From Adiantum capillus-veneris (lineage: Eukaryota > Streptophyta > Polypodiopsida > Polypodiales > Pteridaceae): a DNA stretch of 64,000 nucleotides. A program made the translations under genes and the position numbers. Below, piece after piece: positions 24,149-36,872 of the stretch (within the stretch, counting starts at the first letter, position 1; every line of letters starts with the position of its first letter). The notes below the pieces were generated by a model. That model had not been told where the DNA came from, searched no databases, and saw nothing but the letters and a program-made list of their open reading frames with translations. Location of the stretch: positions 65,896,996 to 65,960,995 of the forward strand of contig CM043970.1 of assembly GCA_014529385.2 (NCBI GenBank). Reading direction: 5' to 3'.

Positions 24149-25102
24149 CACGTGAGTAAAAAATCTACACACACACACACACACACACAGTACCTTGTCT
24201 TCTCTTACTCCTCCTTCTTCACAACAAAACTCCACTTTCTCTTCACTCCACTTTCATTTCCTTCTTCACAAAAAAACTTCACTTTCACTTCACTCCACTT
24301 CAATCTCAATTAAAACTCCATTTAAACTTCACTCCACTTTCATCTCAACTACTACTTTTTTCACACACACCATATATTACAAAAATGATATTGTGGTATA
24401 AACACTCACACACACACATTCATTTATATATATATATGTATATACACACACAAAGATATACACAAAATGGATTCATATATATAGTTTTACTAAAAAAATA
24501 CTATGTTTTTTACACACACACACACACAACCATATATTTAAAAAAATGATTGTATGTGTTTGTGTGTAAAAAAAACGTAGCATTCTTAAAGTTAAGTTAT
24601 GCACACACACACACACAAAATGGAAAAACTATGTGCACAGTTAAATATCTTATGTGCACATACACTCAACTTAAATATCTTAACTTAAAAAAATACACAT
24701 ACACTCAACTTAAATACACTCAACTTAAAAATATCTTAACTTAAACTATGTGCACATACACTCAATTTTAAAAAATGCTACGTTAAATATCTTAATTTTA
24801 AAAAATGCTACGTTAAATATCTTAACTTAAACTATGTGCACATACACTCAACTTAAATATCTTAACTTAAAAAAATGCTACGTTGTTTACACACACCCAC
24901 AAAATCATTTATACACACGCACAATAATGTATATAACTTAACTAAAATAATTATATATACACACTACCAAAAACACACACACATATATATAAAATGGCAA
25001 GATGGAATCATATATATAACTTAACTAAAAAAATTGCTATGTTTTTTATACAAAGTCAGTCATATAGAATGTTATGTTTTTTATACACACACTCACACAA
25101 TC

Positions 25103-25135
<33 letters not shown>

Positions 25136-25496
25136 AAAGATGGAGACACTATTAGACTGCATTAAATGCAATCCTTGAACCACCATTTAGAAATTAAATG
25201 GCCCCTCAAATTTGATGACATATTCCACTGTACATACATTCACAACCGTCATATATTAAATGCACTTCTTCAATTATGATTTTCATTATTCTTTGAGCCG
25301 TCACAAGATCTTATGCAACTCTCTTTTCGTCTATCTACCAATCTTTCACTTTCATTAACCTTCACATCTTTCATTAACTTTCACCAGTTTCATTAACCTT
25401 CACTTTATCTTTAACTTTCATTAACCTTCACCACCTTCACTTAATCCACCACAGTTTTCTCGCATCTCCACCCTGTAATCTGTTGCTTGAGAGAAT
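24149..25496. repeat. CA/AT-rich low-complexity region upstream of the SWIM transposase
   Basis: Irregular (CA)n, (TA)n and repeated ACTTAAATATCTTAACTTAA blocks are followed from 25270 by repeated CTTTCATTAACCTTCAC, a pyrimidine-rich stretch that is probably the 5' leader of the gene starting at 25497. No coding was seen. Confidence 0.6.
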
Positions 25497-28400
25497 ATGT
25501 CCAACATGAAAGTAACAATAACTTGGAAGGTTGGTGGTCAGATAGTCAACTACGACATTCAGTTGAAGGGAAACTCATTGTTGCTTAGTGCTTACTATTT
25601 GCAGAGTTTACTGCCTCCATCTTGCCATTTTCAGTCACTATCTGCTCTTATTGAAAGTGATTGTGGCCTAACAAAAGTCTTGTTGCAACCACAGTGGGAT
25701 ATAGAAGGTCATCAGCATTTCTTAATAGATGGTTCTTTTTCGAGCTTGTTTGAGATGCTTCATTCAGACACATTTATACAGGTATCTGACAATGAGAAAG
25801 GAAATGACAAAGAGATATATGAAGTTGTTTTAAGCATTGTGCATCTTGAAAGTAGTGGTGACGATATAGGACAGTTCAAAACTCAGTCAATCGTCATTTG
25901 GATTCAACAAAATCCAGGGGCAAAAAAGTTAAATGATCTGTTAACATTATGTGGAGCTCCTTTGCAAGTTGCTGAACTTCCACAACATTATGATGGAAAT
26001 TTGTGTTTTGAGTTACCTACGACTCAGGATAAAACAAAACGAATGACAGGGATGGAACAACGCTTTGATGGTCACTTGTGGACTCGCCCATCTGTGACAA
26101 CCATGGCAATAGCATGCAAAATTCGTCTAAGCCACTGTTTGGGATTCATGCAGTGCAATTATTCAACGTGTCCTCATTATATTAAGGAACAAGAATTCAG
26201 TAGTAGATATTTTCATGGATATTTGAACAGACAGGTGAAAAAGGACTACCTTGCAATGGAAGAGAATACAACAATAACTTGTCATTATTGTCAGAAGGTT
26301 GTTACTTGTGTTGCTGCTTATCCCTGCAAAATCTATTATGTTTTGCCTAGAGATGGTACAATGTCGCGACTGGCAATACATGTTGGTAAACATTGTCATA
26401 ATGTTAAGGCAGGAACCTCTAGGGCTGCTATTTCAAGAGTGCGGAAACTGGTAGGTGCAGTACTAAAAATAGAAAAGGGTGGCCCAAGAAAAATTCAAAT
26501 GTTAGTGGCTCAACAACTTGTTCTTCACTCCTTGATTGGTGAGGAAGCTGAAGCTACATCCGATGTACAATTCAATGATTTTTTGGAAGAAATGATGCCA
26601 CTGGTTCAAAACAAAGGGTAAGAAAACTCAATTTGGTTCCTTGAATTTGTTAATTTTTTGACTATTATAAATTTAGCCTTCTTGTGATGCAGCGTGTAGG
26701 TTTTCTTCAATTGTTTCAAAGGAGAGGAAGAGTCAAGGTGCTGTTATTGGGGATGGATATGATAATATTTTATTTCTTCAAAAAAAGTGCATGTTTCCTT
26801 TTTTTCATGGGAGTAGATTACCTGGACAGGGTGAAGAGGATAACAAGTGCTTCCTATTTAAAATGTCCACTAAAGGACCAGGTTCTGGGATTGATCTAGT
26901 AAATCGGATGAAAAGAACTGAAATTGGTGACTTGAGAAATGCGTGGGTACATTTTGATTTTACCCATAGAATAGATGGATGGGCAAAAATGTCATGCTCA
27001 GTTTATGATCCAAGGTAATCTTTAAGTATTTAAATATATCGTATTTTTTAATCATTAAATAAAAGACGATGTGTGAAAGTGTTTATGTTGAATATCTTGC
27101 AGCATGCGATCACTACAAATAATTGCTATATGTGAAACTAAAGAGGAGGATGCAAAGACTCAAGTTATTTTTTGGGAGAGCCTTAATTCAACAATGGAAA
27201 AGTACGGGCATGATGCAGCTGACTTTGCAGGTTTTATGTCTAATGAAGCTGGTGCAAATTGGAATGCTATTCGAACAGTCTTCAATGGCGGGCTAGATAA
27301 TATCATGGAGGGTTGTGAACGATCATGCCTATTTCATTGGGAGCAGAGTCTCCACAAATATGCTAAAAAGTGGATACCTCAACATCTAACAAATCAACAC
27401 ATTGATATGTGTGAGGAATGGAGAGCTTGTAAGACCATTGTGCTTGCATCTCAAAAGGCACTTTCAATTCAAAAGTGGTGGAGACAACATCTATCTACAG
27501 AGAGCATCACAAGAGTGAGCAGGTGGTTTAAATGGTGGGAGCAACGAATTTCACAGTGGGGAGGAATCGGAACAGATGTAAGTACCTTTATGACAATCTA
27601 TATTTTTAGAAAAAATTCTTTTCATACATGAAATTTATAAATTTTAATTCATGTTTTTTTGCATTTCATAGGGTGGTCTAAGTGCGTGGGAGCGGGCACA
27701 AATTCCCAATGTTAATTTATCAAAAAGTGTACATGCCAGTTGGTTAGCAGGTGAAGGTGGAAAGAGAAAAATATCCTTGTATGATGCATGTGTAACAGAT
27801 GTTATAAACTCATATATTCAATGTGCAAAGCGTTTGGGATATACTACTGGGCGTTATATAGGAATGGGTCCCACAATGGAGACCTTGCTTTCTCGAGTTG
27901 AATCTCAGCAAACTCCAACTCCAACCAACGTGGACCATCTATTACACGAGGCTGTTGCAGGGACTCCCATGTATGCGCAGCCAATTTTGCATGGAGACAA
28001 AGAAACAGTACAACGCAAAAAGAGGGGCAGAACAAGGACAAGTAGCTCCCATCGGCCGGAATATGTCATGGAATCTAAGCAACGAAACCATCGCGGTCTA
28101 CCAAAAAAAATCAAATTTGATACCCAAGGACCAAGTATTTCTAACATTCCACTGCAAATTAGTGACAGTGATGATGATATTGGATCTCAAAAAGAAACAA
28201 CCACACCTTTGTCATCTCAAAGAAACAATGTGTTTGAGAGTGATGTGCCACGCACTCAGTGGGCCCTCAGGAGAATGCCCATTCAAAGTCAAAGAAGATG
28301 TTTTGGAACAGTAGGGAGAAAAAATTGTGACAATATCTTGCATAGTCGCTCAATTGGTCTTGTTGCTCCATGTATATGGTCCGAAAGAATGTTCAAGGGT

Positions 28401-29000
28401 AAAACAATCGAGCAATGGTTATGGTTTTGTAATCATGATATTTTGCATACCCAATCAATCAAAAGACAAGTCAAAGATTTACCTCCTGCTCCAAATGTTT
28501 GGCCAGTAGCAAGAGGGACAGATATCTCCACACAGGAACTTGCCGCGCTGCATCAGAGTGGATTTCGGACAGAGAATTCAATGGTAAATCCACAACCTCT
28601 TGCTGGCGACTTCAAAAAAGGTGGTGGCAGCTCAAGGAAGAAAAAGTGGAGGCATGGAATCTCTAAAGAGGCCATGAAGAAATTGGAAGCATGTAATAGT
28701 ATGACAATTAAATTTTTGGATGAAGTGAAAAGGTCTCAAGAGCATGTAATTTTCCGAGTTCTCACTGAAAATAGTCATGAGATTCATATAAAACAGAGTC
28801 CAACATGCACGTGTCCGGATTTTCAGAAGCGAGAGAATACCAACAAATACTTTTTGGCATGCAAACATATGTACTATGTGTACACAAAAGTGCTCGGACT
28901 TGAACCTAAGGAGCACATGATTATTCATCAGCCAACCCTCTCACCAATGGACATCGCTTTTATTCTTGGACAACCAAGGAGGATTTCTCCCTCCATTTAA
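25497..29000 (+). CDS. MULE-like transposase with SWIM zinc finger, four exons, open throughout
   Basis: Exons 25497-26617, 26700-27014, 27103-27577 and 27672-29000 join with GT-AG borders in every case and give 1079 residues without a stop. Order along the protein: an N-terminal region, cysteine/histidine clusters at about 207-220 and 262-302 (CHYCQK ... HVGKHCH, a likely DNA-binding zinc site), then an RNase H-like core. In the core, HFDFTHRID (about 460) could hold the first catalytic Asp, SNEAGANWNAI (about 524) lies where the second is expected, and CLFHW (about 553) fits the Cys-x2-His motif of MULE transposases. Basic patches (KKRGRTR; RKKKW) could be nuclear signals. A C-terminal SWIM finger follows (CTCPDF at about 1016, CKH at about 1034). 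The Asp expected in the SNEAG block is Asn in this copy, so activity is uncertain. KDZ-type transposases also carry SWIM fingers and are the main alternative. It is divergent from the ParB/methyltransferase gene. Confidence 0.82.
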
Positions 29001-29575
29001 TTACAACTGGTTTGGTATGCTTCTTTCACTCAACTAGAATATTGATCTATGATATGAAAGTGTTTTTCTGTATTTATTTTGGTTTGTTATACTTGTGATT
29101 ATTTATCTTGAAAAAACATTGTTTATGCAACAAAGGATTTCAAATTTCAAGCAAAAGATATGAAGCATCTTGCAAGCTATTTGGGAGCAAATTACTTGCC
29201 TTTTAGAGTGACCATTACATTTATGGCGACTATCCTTTTTTGTACTCTAATTTTGATCTTATCCTATGGTAGTTTTGCGAATGTACTTACATCCTCAAAC
29301 TTACGTTGTTTCAAAAAGCAATTGCTTGGGAAAAATAGTATTGTCTCTATCTGGCATTATTTTTGACTTCATCACATTTATATATGCTGTGGATTATATT
29401 TAACTCTGAAATTAGTGTTGTCTCTATTTTGCATGATTTTTTACTTTATCGCATGTTTATATGCTGTGGATTATTTGACTCTGATCACATGCGTTGCGAG
29501 CATATTTGACTCTAATGGCATGAGATGTGAAATGGTGATTTTATTTGTTTACATTTTTTCCGTCGTTATGCCCTC

Positions 29576-29634
<59 letters not shown>

Positions 29635-30170
29635 GTAGTGATATACAACTCTATGATTTTACTTTCTCTCTCTAGAAGAGAAGTCACTCTCTCTCTCTCT
29701 CTCAAGGATTTATGATCTCTTCTTCCAATGGTAACTCGCATAAATACTATCTCTTTAGAATTTATACTTTCTCTCTCCGTCAACCACACATATATGGAGT
29801 CTTATGACGATTGAAAATTACATTAAATAGATACTTTATGCTATGACACATATTTGGTTTAAAAAACTCTAAAGATTGCTAAAATTGTCAAAAAAACTTG
29901 AAATGAAAAACTCGCAAATGTTAAATCCCCTAAGAATCATAATCTTCATTGTTTGGCTTGTTAATATTGCATTGTTGTTCAAGTAAAAGAAGTGAGATGT
30001 TTGCAGAGGAGGTGGTGGACTTTGCCAAGAGTCTAAAAACAAAAATATTGCATGTCTCAAACTTGCCACTAGTCACAATACCATCTACTGGTATTTTTTA
30101 ATCTTGGGTGAATGGTTAACCATTTAAGTATGATTTAAAAGCATGCTTGCTTAGTATATATTTGGTTTTG
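29001..30170. other. Non-coding stretch with (CT)n microsatellite
   Basis: No credible coding. A pure (CT)n tract lies at about 29579-29632, with a shorter one at 29687-29702. The first 150 bases are probably the 3' end of the SWIM transposase transcript. Confidence 0.6.
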
Positions 30171-30175
30171 CACAG

Positions 30176-31234
30176 CTGGCGATGGCAAGCATGTCCAAAT
30201 TTTGCATCTAGGCTTGGACAAAATAGAGGAAGACTTGAAAAATGCATTGTTGAGAAATGTCATGCCTCACATGGTGGAAAAGTGTCTGATGCCGATGCGA
30301 GATGGGTCAGCCTCTGTAAACGCATCTATTCTTTTCTTGCCATCAAACGTGCCTATGTATGGGATTTCTAAAACAAAGGTTCCTGATTGGAACAAGATGG
30401 AAGCATGCCAAAGACAACTCGCACAACTTGCATTGGAAAATGTTGATGATAGAGGTGTGTTCGTGGTTGTTTGTCCATCAGATAGTTATGGTATGGTGCA
30501 TGATTTAGCATGTGATGTTGGTTGGTGAGAAGACCACTTGAATGTGGTTGTGTGTAAGACACCGCTGTGAAAGACAAAGAGTAGAACCATGCACACATTG
30601 TTGGTGTCAACTATGAGAAAAGAGCAAACTTGGACTTTAGAGGCCATTGACATTCCATCAGACGATGCTTGGTACGATTAGCTGCAAGTGGCTGATTGGA
30701 CACGAGCAGAGGATGGGACACCAATGCGAGGTACGGTCCGTCTATCATTGGCTCCAAGTTTAGTTTTCCTTTGTCATGTTAGTAAATCCTGTTACAAATA
30801 TTTGTTCTATAGGGGGCATGGAACGTGGACATTGTTTCCTTTGGAAATTGCTTGCACAATACACTAATGAGAACGATGTTGTTGTTCAATACGGGGGTGA
30901 TTGCGGCACATTGGCATTAATGGGTATCCATATGGGACGTATGATGACAGTATATGATAGCAATTAGGATGTCTCCAACAGACTAAACAATGTTTTAGAG
31001 ATACAAGCCCATCGACTGCGAGAGATTCAAGAGCAAGACAAGAACCTGGCAAATGAGGTCAAGCGTTCCCTAAAGGCAGTGTCTCTTGTGGAGCCGCATC
31101 CAGACATTGTGGAACTGATCCATTGGCCCATCCCATATAGTAGATTTGTAACAAGATACCTCAAATTATGTAGAAGATGCTACTTGTGGTCTTCCACTGT
31201 ATGCGCATGCTGTGAACATTCTGTGAATAAATAG
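30176..31234 (+). pseudogene. Degraded DNA methyltransferase-like copy
   Basis: Read from an acceptor-like TTTTGCACAG at 30166-30175, this aligns with exons 10-14 of the minus-strand gene at 18630-22639. ASILFLPSNVPMYGI matches ASLLFADFPTNF. KVPDWN matches VPPWN at exactly the same distance (19 residues from the Pro of the motif-IV block to this Asn). VDDRGVFVVVCPSDSYGMV matches VADNGWYITLSSTDHFGIV, and DVVVQYGGDCGTLALMG matches IVDMFSGCGGLGNVCVE. The motif-I glycines are partly kept. In-frame stops at 30526-30528 and 30965-30967, plus others, show that it is dead. The ParB-like and middle parts are absent. It lies 1.2 kb downstream of the intact SWIM transposase on the same strand and is probably a remnant of another element copy. 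Confidence 0.6.
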
Positions 31235-31783
31235 ATGTGTTCCATGTGCTCGCAAATACTTGTAAAGATGACTTTTGTTAGTTGTCATAAATCAGATCTT
31301 CTACTTTTAGTACTCACTTGTCTGTTATTTATTTCTAGAGAGCTACGTGTATTTTTGGCTCCTTTGTAAGCTTAATTAAGCACTATGGTTGTTCTGAGTA
31401 GGTGTTGTGTAGAGCAGAAAGAGAGCTTTTTCGTCTATTTGACTCAATCCATTGAAACGAGCATAGAGAAAGCTTTTTTGAAGAAATAATAAATATTCTT
31501 TTTTTTTAGAAAAGATTTCTCAGAAGCTCCCTTATAAAGCTTCCTCCAATCCCCTACTCATTTTTTGGGTTCAAAAACTCAATTCTCATTTTGATGATTC
31601 TCATTGTAAGATTCTCTTTGAAACATGAAGCTTGGGATCAAGCACGTGTTTTTTGGCATAGAAGTGACTTTTGCATGGTTGCATTTGCTCTTGGAGATAA
31701 GCAAAAAGGTTTCATACTACTATTGATTAATTTGCTGAAAAGGAATAGACCGAGCACTTCAAGACTATTGGCACACAGTGTTA

Positions 31784-33508
31784 GAGTATTTTATGTTCAG
31801 TTAGTGAGCCGGGTCAACACCGAGCTGTTGGCTGTGGGAAATCAATGAGACACATAACACAAAATAATATCTCCAAAATACAAGTGACACTTTGGAACTC
31901 AATTTTTTAATATTGTCAACTTAAAGTTTGGTAATAATCAAACTACAACCAAAAACCAAGGGATCTAAATATCTACTTAAACAAGAACAATAAGAAATCT
32001 CTCTGGTAAGAGGATCATCATAATAGATTGGATCAACAAGACCTTTGCATGTTTGTACAGCTTCTAGCACCCCCTCTAAATTGATAGCACTAAATTTTGA
32101 GTTATCTACATACCTTAGGGCATCATGATCACTTGCTATCAATTGACAGTCAAGATCACAAAAGATGGCTAGATCAAGTGATGAATCTAGCCCTTCATAA
32201 AGAAAAGTCTCTATATGTGTATTTGCATCATCATCAAAATCATCAAAGCTAACATTATCGTCATCCATACGCAGTTGTATATGGTTGCAAATATGCACTT
32301 GCATGCTTCTCTTTGTAGATTCGCCTAGCAACAGAGCTAGACTACTCCCTTTATACTCCTCCGCATGTGGAGATCCATCTGGTATAGATAAGGCATGAAA
32401 ATATTCAACTTCATCAGATATCTTCTCTCGCACAGCCAAACCATGTAAATCTACATCTTCAATAGACATTTTCTCTAGCACGTCCAAGCCATCTGAATCC
32501 TCATGTATCTGTAGACCATATATATCATCAATTTCATCCATTGGCATAACTGGATATGTAGAATCTAGAATCCCAAGCTTAGCATAAACCATCTTAATAA
32601 TTTCTTGATCATCTGCAATTTGTGTTAGATTTCCTAAAACATGATCTTTTTGGGACGAAATCTGGTACTTGCAAAGCTGCGTCTGCTTTAGCTTTACTTC
32701 TTACATGAATCTTCTCCCAAAATTTAGCATAGCTAATTGTTTGTAATTGATCTTCATCACCTTTATTGAAAGTAACTTGGTTCTTTAGAGTAACCTTTTC
32801 TATTTCCAAGGATATGTGTTGGTTGCCCATCTATCCAACTGCTTCTTCCAATTTTGCCCAGTTATCTCCATACGTACCAATAAGCTCCTTTATTTGATAA
32901 TGTAATTCTGGATCTACTAACTACTCAAACTCCTTGATCATGCACTCAATTGAAATACATGTAAGCTCCATCTCTGAATTGTAGCATGTAAGATATCCGT
33001 CGCCATCATAACCATCAAATTGACCTCTTTTAGTATAGACTTTATCCAAAGCTTCGTCAACCACTTCATCCACTCTTGATTTGTCAACTTCATCTGGTTG
33101 AGCAAATCCTCGCAATAAATATGCTGGTAAATCTCTATCCAAATCCAATTGCTAACAAGTAATCTGCTACTATTATTGCATGTAAGCATCAAATGCCTAC
33201 ATCACCTATTGCATCATCTCTACTTGCGATGTCGACATCCTCTCCCCTAAAATTTTCCACCACGGCTTGCTTCACGTCGGGTTCACCAAAGATATCAGAG
33301 TATTTTATGTTTGGTTAATGAGCCAGGTCAACATAGGGCTATTGGCTATGGGAAATTGGTGAAACAAATGACACAAAATAATATCTCCAAAATACAAGCA
33401 ACACTTTGGAACTCAATTTTTTATTACTGTCAACTTAAAGTTCGATCAAAATCAAACTACAAACAAAAACCAAGGAATCTAACTATCTACTTAAACATGA
33501 GCAATAAG
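31784..33508 (-). mobile_element. Degraded element bounded by about 210-bp direct repeats
   Basis: A block of about 210 bases (31784-31993) recurs at 33298-33508 with an offset of 1514 bases and roughly 85% identity. Between them the minus strand carries broken acidic coding: 33148-32921, 32830-32609 and 32592-31921. The last is 223 codons, very Asp/Glu-rich, with no recognisable domain, and overlaps the left repeat. The repeats could be LTRs of a small retroelement or a segmental tandem duplication. I saw no reverse transcriptase, zinc knuckle or clear primer-binding site. Confidence 0.5.
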
Positions 33509-33693
33509 CACCTGAAACAATGCCCTTTGTCAACAGAGCTCGAGAATATTTGTATCTCGCCCTCGAGGGATTCGCCATGTGGTTCTATATGGTATCACGT
33601 GAGTGTAAGGAAGAGGGATTTTTAATAGGGCTACCATAAGCATGTACAATAGTGGTAAACCCCACTTATCTTTTATATCTACCGTAGGTAGAG

Positions 33694-33696
<3 letters not shown>

Positions 33697-33726
<30 letters not shown>
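33697..33726. repeat. Poly(G) tract of 30 bases
   Basis: An uninterrupted run of G follows GAGGGA. A mononucleotide G run of this length is rare and would form G-quadruplex in single strands. The exact length may be a sequencing or assembly artefact. Confidence 0.9.
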
Positions 33727-33727
<1 letters not shown>

Positions 33728-35650
33728 GATCTTGGCACCCCACACATCCTCTCTTACATGTTGTGTGAAAAAACCACACTCCTTCCCACCTACAACTCAT
33801 CCTACTTACCTGTCCACTTGCAAGCCCAAGACCCCTTGTGATTTCCCTTTTTCCTCTCTCATCTTTCATTCCTGCAACTCATCCGCCAACCAATTTATAT
33901 GACCCCTTGCACTTCTATATTTATTGGCTCTCATTCAATCATCTAAAGACCAGCACCCTCCTCTCCGAGGCAGACAAGCTCATGCTATAGATTCTAGCCG
34001 TTGTTAGTCCCATTTTCCCTGTAGTAAACACAATTGATGTGTGTCCACATGCCTTCACACAGTAGATATAGTAGGTTGGGCTTACGACTCATGATGGAGT
34101 TACGACAACAAAGCATGTAAAAGTGGACCATGGAAAATTCTCGTGCAAAATATGGCCCACTTCACCTTGCTGACAAGTAAACAATAGCACTACACATTGC
34201 CAAGCAATAACAAGCACCAACCTCCTTGTGAAGTAACAACATATTAACATCTTGGTCTCCTTCAACATCTTTGAACACCCTCACCGATTTGGGCATTACC
34301 TTTGGCCGAGCAATAACAAGCACCAACGTCCTTGTGAAGCAATAGCAACATAACATCTTGGCCTCCTTCAGTGGCTCTCAACACCCTCATCGATCTGCGA
34401 ATTTTCAATATGTATTCATGGAGTTATAGGTAACCTGTTTTTTTTTTCATTAAACCCCTTGTATTGTAAACGATTCTTTTGACCATCTCTCACCTCTCTT
34501 TTCTATTTCACCCGACGGCTTCTCTAGGCCTTTCAAAACTAGAAGATTACATCATAAGAAGATTGATTGTCTATCAATACAAGATACTAAACTAGAATTT
34601 GAGCTGGTTATGTAAGCTTTGGAAATAAATTGCTTCATTACTTTTAGACATAACTGCCTTTTTTTTTGGGAGGTAATTTGTGACAAATTACATGCTAAGC
34701 ACTCAAATACGAATCTCAATTGTCAAAAAAGAATAAAGATTAGGGAATCATGAACAATCGAATCAAAATAGATACAGGGGTATTTTGGTTTGGTAATTTT
34801 CTCAAGATTTTTTGAGCACTGGCATGGCCTTCAAGCGGAAAAAGTTGCATGCACTTGAGCCTCTAGAGAGCTCACAAATTTGAGCTCTCAATTAAAAGTT
34901 AACCCTAGCGTTATCTCAACCCTCTCCTTCTCCTACGTCACGCGTGCCTCTTCTATTGTTCTGCGTTAGGATAGCCACATCTGCCCCTCATCGCCACTGT
35001 TTGGTAGGGAATAACTTGGTCCTGCTTCTCAAATCCGCTTGCTCTTGTAACTACTGCTTTGCCCTTCACTCTCGCATCGAGTATAATCGTATAGCAAGCT
35101 GTTTTTATCAACGACAGTAGCCTCGACCAAGGCTCCCATGGAGATGACAATCGTGCACCTGGTTGATAGCTCACAAACGGCAAAGTACACATGTGGATAG
35201 CTCTATCCTACCCACCAAGACAGAGGCAATAATAGCCCCCTAGTCTATATTGGACATTATACTCTCATTTCCTTTTATCTAGTAGTAGCAATAGCACAAT
35301 ATTTTTGGGTACATCGGTTTCGTCTTTGACTAGTTAGGAAGCTTGTTGCACTTGCTTACTTTCTTAGCTTCGATATTTTCTCATGATGATACCAACAACA
35401 ACGAGGGATTATTATGTTGAATATCAAACTTGTGATGGTGGTTTCACAAGTTGCATGTGGGCAACAAAACATGGATTCACTCTATCAGCAAGATGCAAAA
35501 TCTTTGGCTAGACAACAATTGCAAAATGCTAGGGGTTGCCATTGCGTATTGCATTGCTCCTAATGGACAATTGGGAATGAAGATTATTGAACATTTTGTG
35601 GAGTCTCCTTTATCAAAAATATAGCTCTCTAGGAATTTTGATTGCAATGT
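33727..35650. other. No recognisable gene
   Basis: Short duplicated phrases occur (AAGCACCAAC with CCTTGTGAAG, near 34216 and 34320), but no frame reads like protein. Confidence 0.5.
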
Positions 35651-35654
35651 GACA

Positions 35655-35910
35655 TGTAACCATCTCTCCTCTTGGTCCCCTACTTAGATAAGTCTAGGAG
35701 CACTTATTACACATTGCTCTTTGGTAGACAATCTCCTTTTGGACCCCTATTGAGATGTAACCATCTCTCCTCTTGGTCCCTTGCTGAGATAAGTCTAAAA
35801 GCACTTATTACACATTGTTCTTTGGTAGACAATCTCCTTTTGGACCCCTATTGAGATGTAACCATCTCTTCTTTTGGTTCCGTGTTGAGATAGGTCTAGA
35901 AGTACATGTC
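35655..35910. repeat. Tandem repeat, 101-bp unit, about 2.5 copies
   Basis: CATCTCTCCTCTTGGTCCC begins at 35661, 35762 and (as a variant) 35863, with near-identical sequence between. The third copy runs into copia integrase coding. Confidence 0.9.
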
Positions 35911-36815
35911 TCATGAATTTAATGCATTTCTAGCTAGTCATAGAATAAAACACCAATGTATACAGCCGTATACACCGTAGCAAAATGGTACTGCTGAAAG
36001 AAAAAATAGGTTGCTTACGAAGATGGCATGATGTATGGTCAAGTCAAGCTTTACCACATTTTTTTTGGCTTGAGGATATCATGTGTACTACTTGTGTACT
36101 TAAACAAGTGTCCTACCAAAGACTTGCAGTCTATGAATCCTTATGAAGCATGGCATGATAAGAAGCCATCTATTGATCGCATGCACGTTTTTGGTTGTCT
36201 AGCTTATGCTTTAGTGCCACAAATGCGATGCAAAAAATTGGATGTTAAGGCTATCAAATGTTTTTTGTTGGTTACAGTCCTGAAAGAAAAGATTACAGGT
36301 TATACCATCTGCAAAAAAAACATATCTTGGTTGCATGAAATGTTGTATGAGATTCTATTTAGCCTTTGCTATCATGTACCAAAGATAGTAATGTAAGCTC
36401 AAAGGACATTTATGACACTACTGGCTCTTTTTAATGGTAAAAACTTGAATATAAGTTCCAATGAGGTAAATGTACAGCCTATGGGAGTTTCAAAAAATAT
36501 TACAGGTCAATCTATTACTGATGCACATGATGTGGAAAGGGGTAAGAATGAAGAGGATAGGGCTATTCCTAAATGGTTGGTGCATACTTTGCATGACTAT
36601 ATGTCTATGCATCTCTAAAGAAGCTAGGGGTATGTCAAAATGGCTAGCTCATATTTCACATGACAATAAACTGGATGCATCATATGGATCAAAGTGTTAT
36701 GCTTTGGCTATTTCTAGACTATGTGATGAAGAGGGACCTCTTTCTTTTGATGAATCACATAATTTAAAAAATTGGATGATTTCAATGCAATCAAAATATG
36801 ATGCTTTTAGCATAT
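35905..36815 (+). pseudogene. Ty1/copia pol fragment (integrase C-terminus to start of reverse transcriptase)
   Basis: The plus-strand frames read integrase phrases QNGTAERKNR (about 35976), NKCPTKDLQSMNPYEAWHDK (36110) and FGCLAYALVP, then the start of the reverse transcriptase domain (SYGSKCYALAISRLCDEEGP at about 36670-36730). Several stops and frameshifts break it. One TAG (about 35979) stands where Gln is expected in the ...TPQQNG motif. It belongs to the same copia family as 43664-46499 and 62402-64000, and ends abruptly at about 36815. Confidence 0.75.
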
Positions 36816-36872
36816 GTACCCAACGAGCACCCTCCCAGTCAATCACATCATGACAGGGCCAAGATTTTTTGT

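Noticed and set aside
35672-35854. 60-codon frame with repeated TYYTLLFG-like blocks as a repeat protein
   Set aside because: Simply the translation of the 101-bp tandem repeat.
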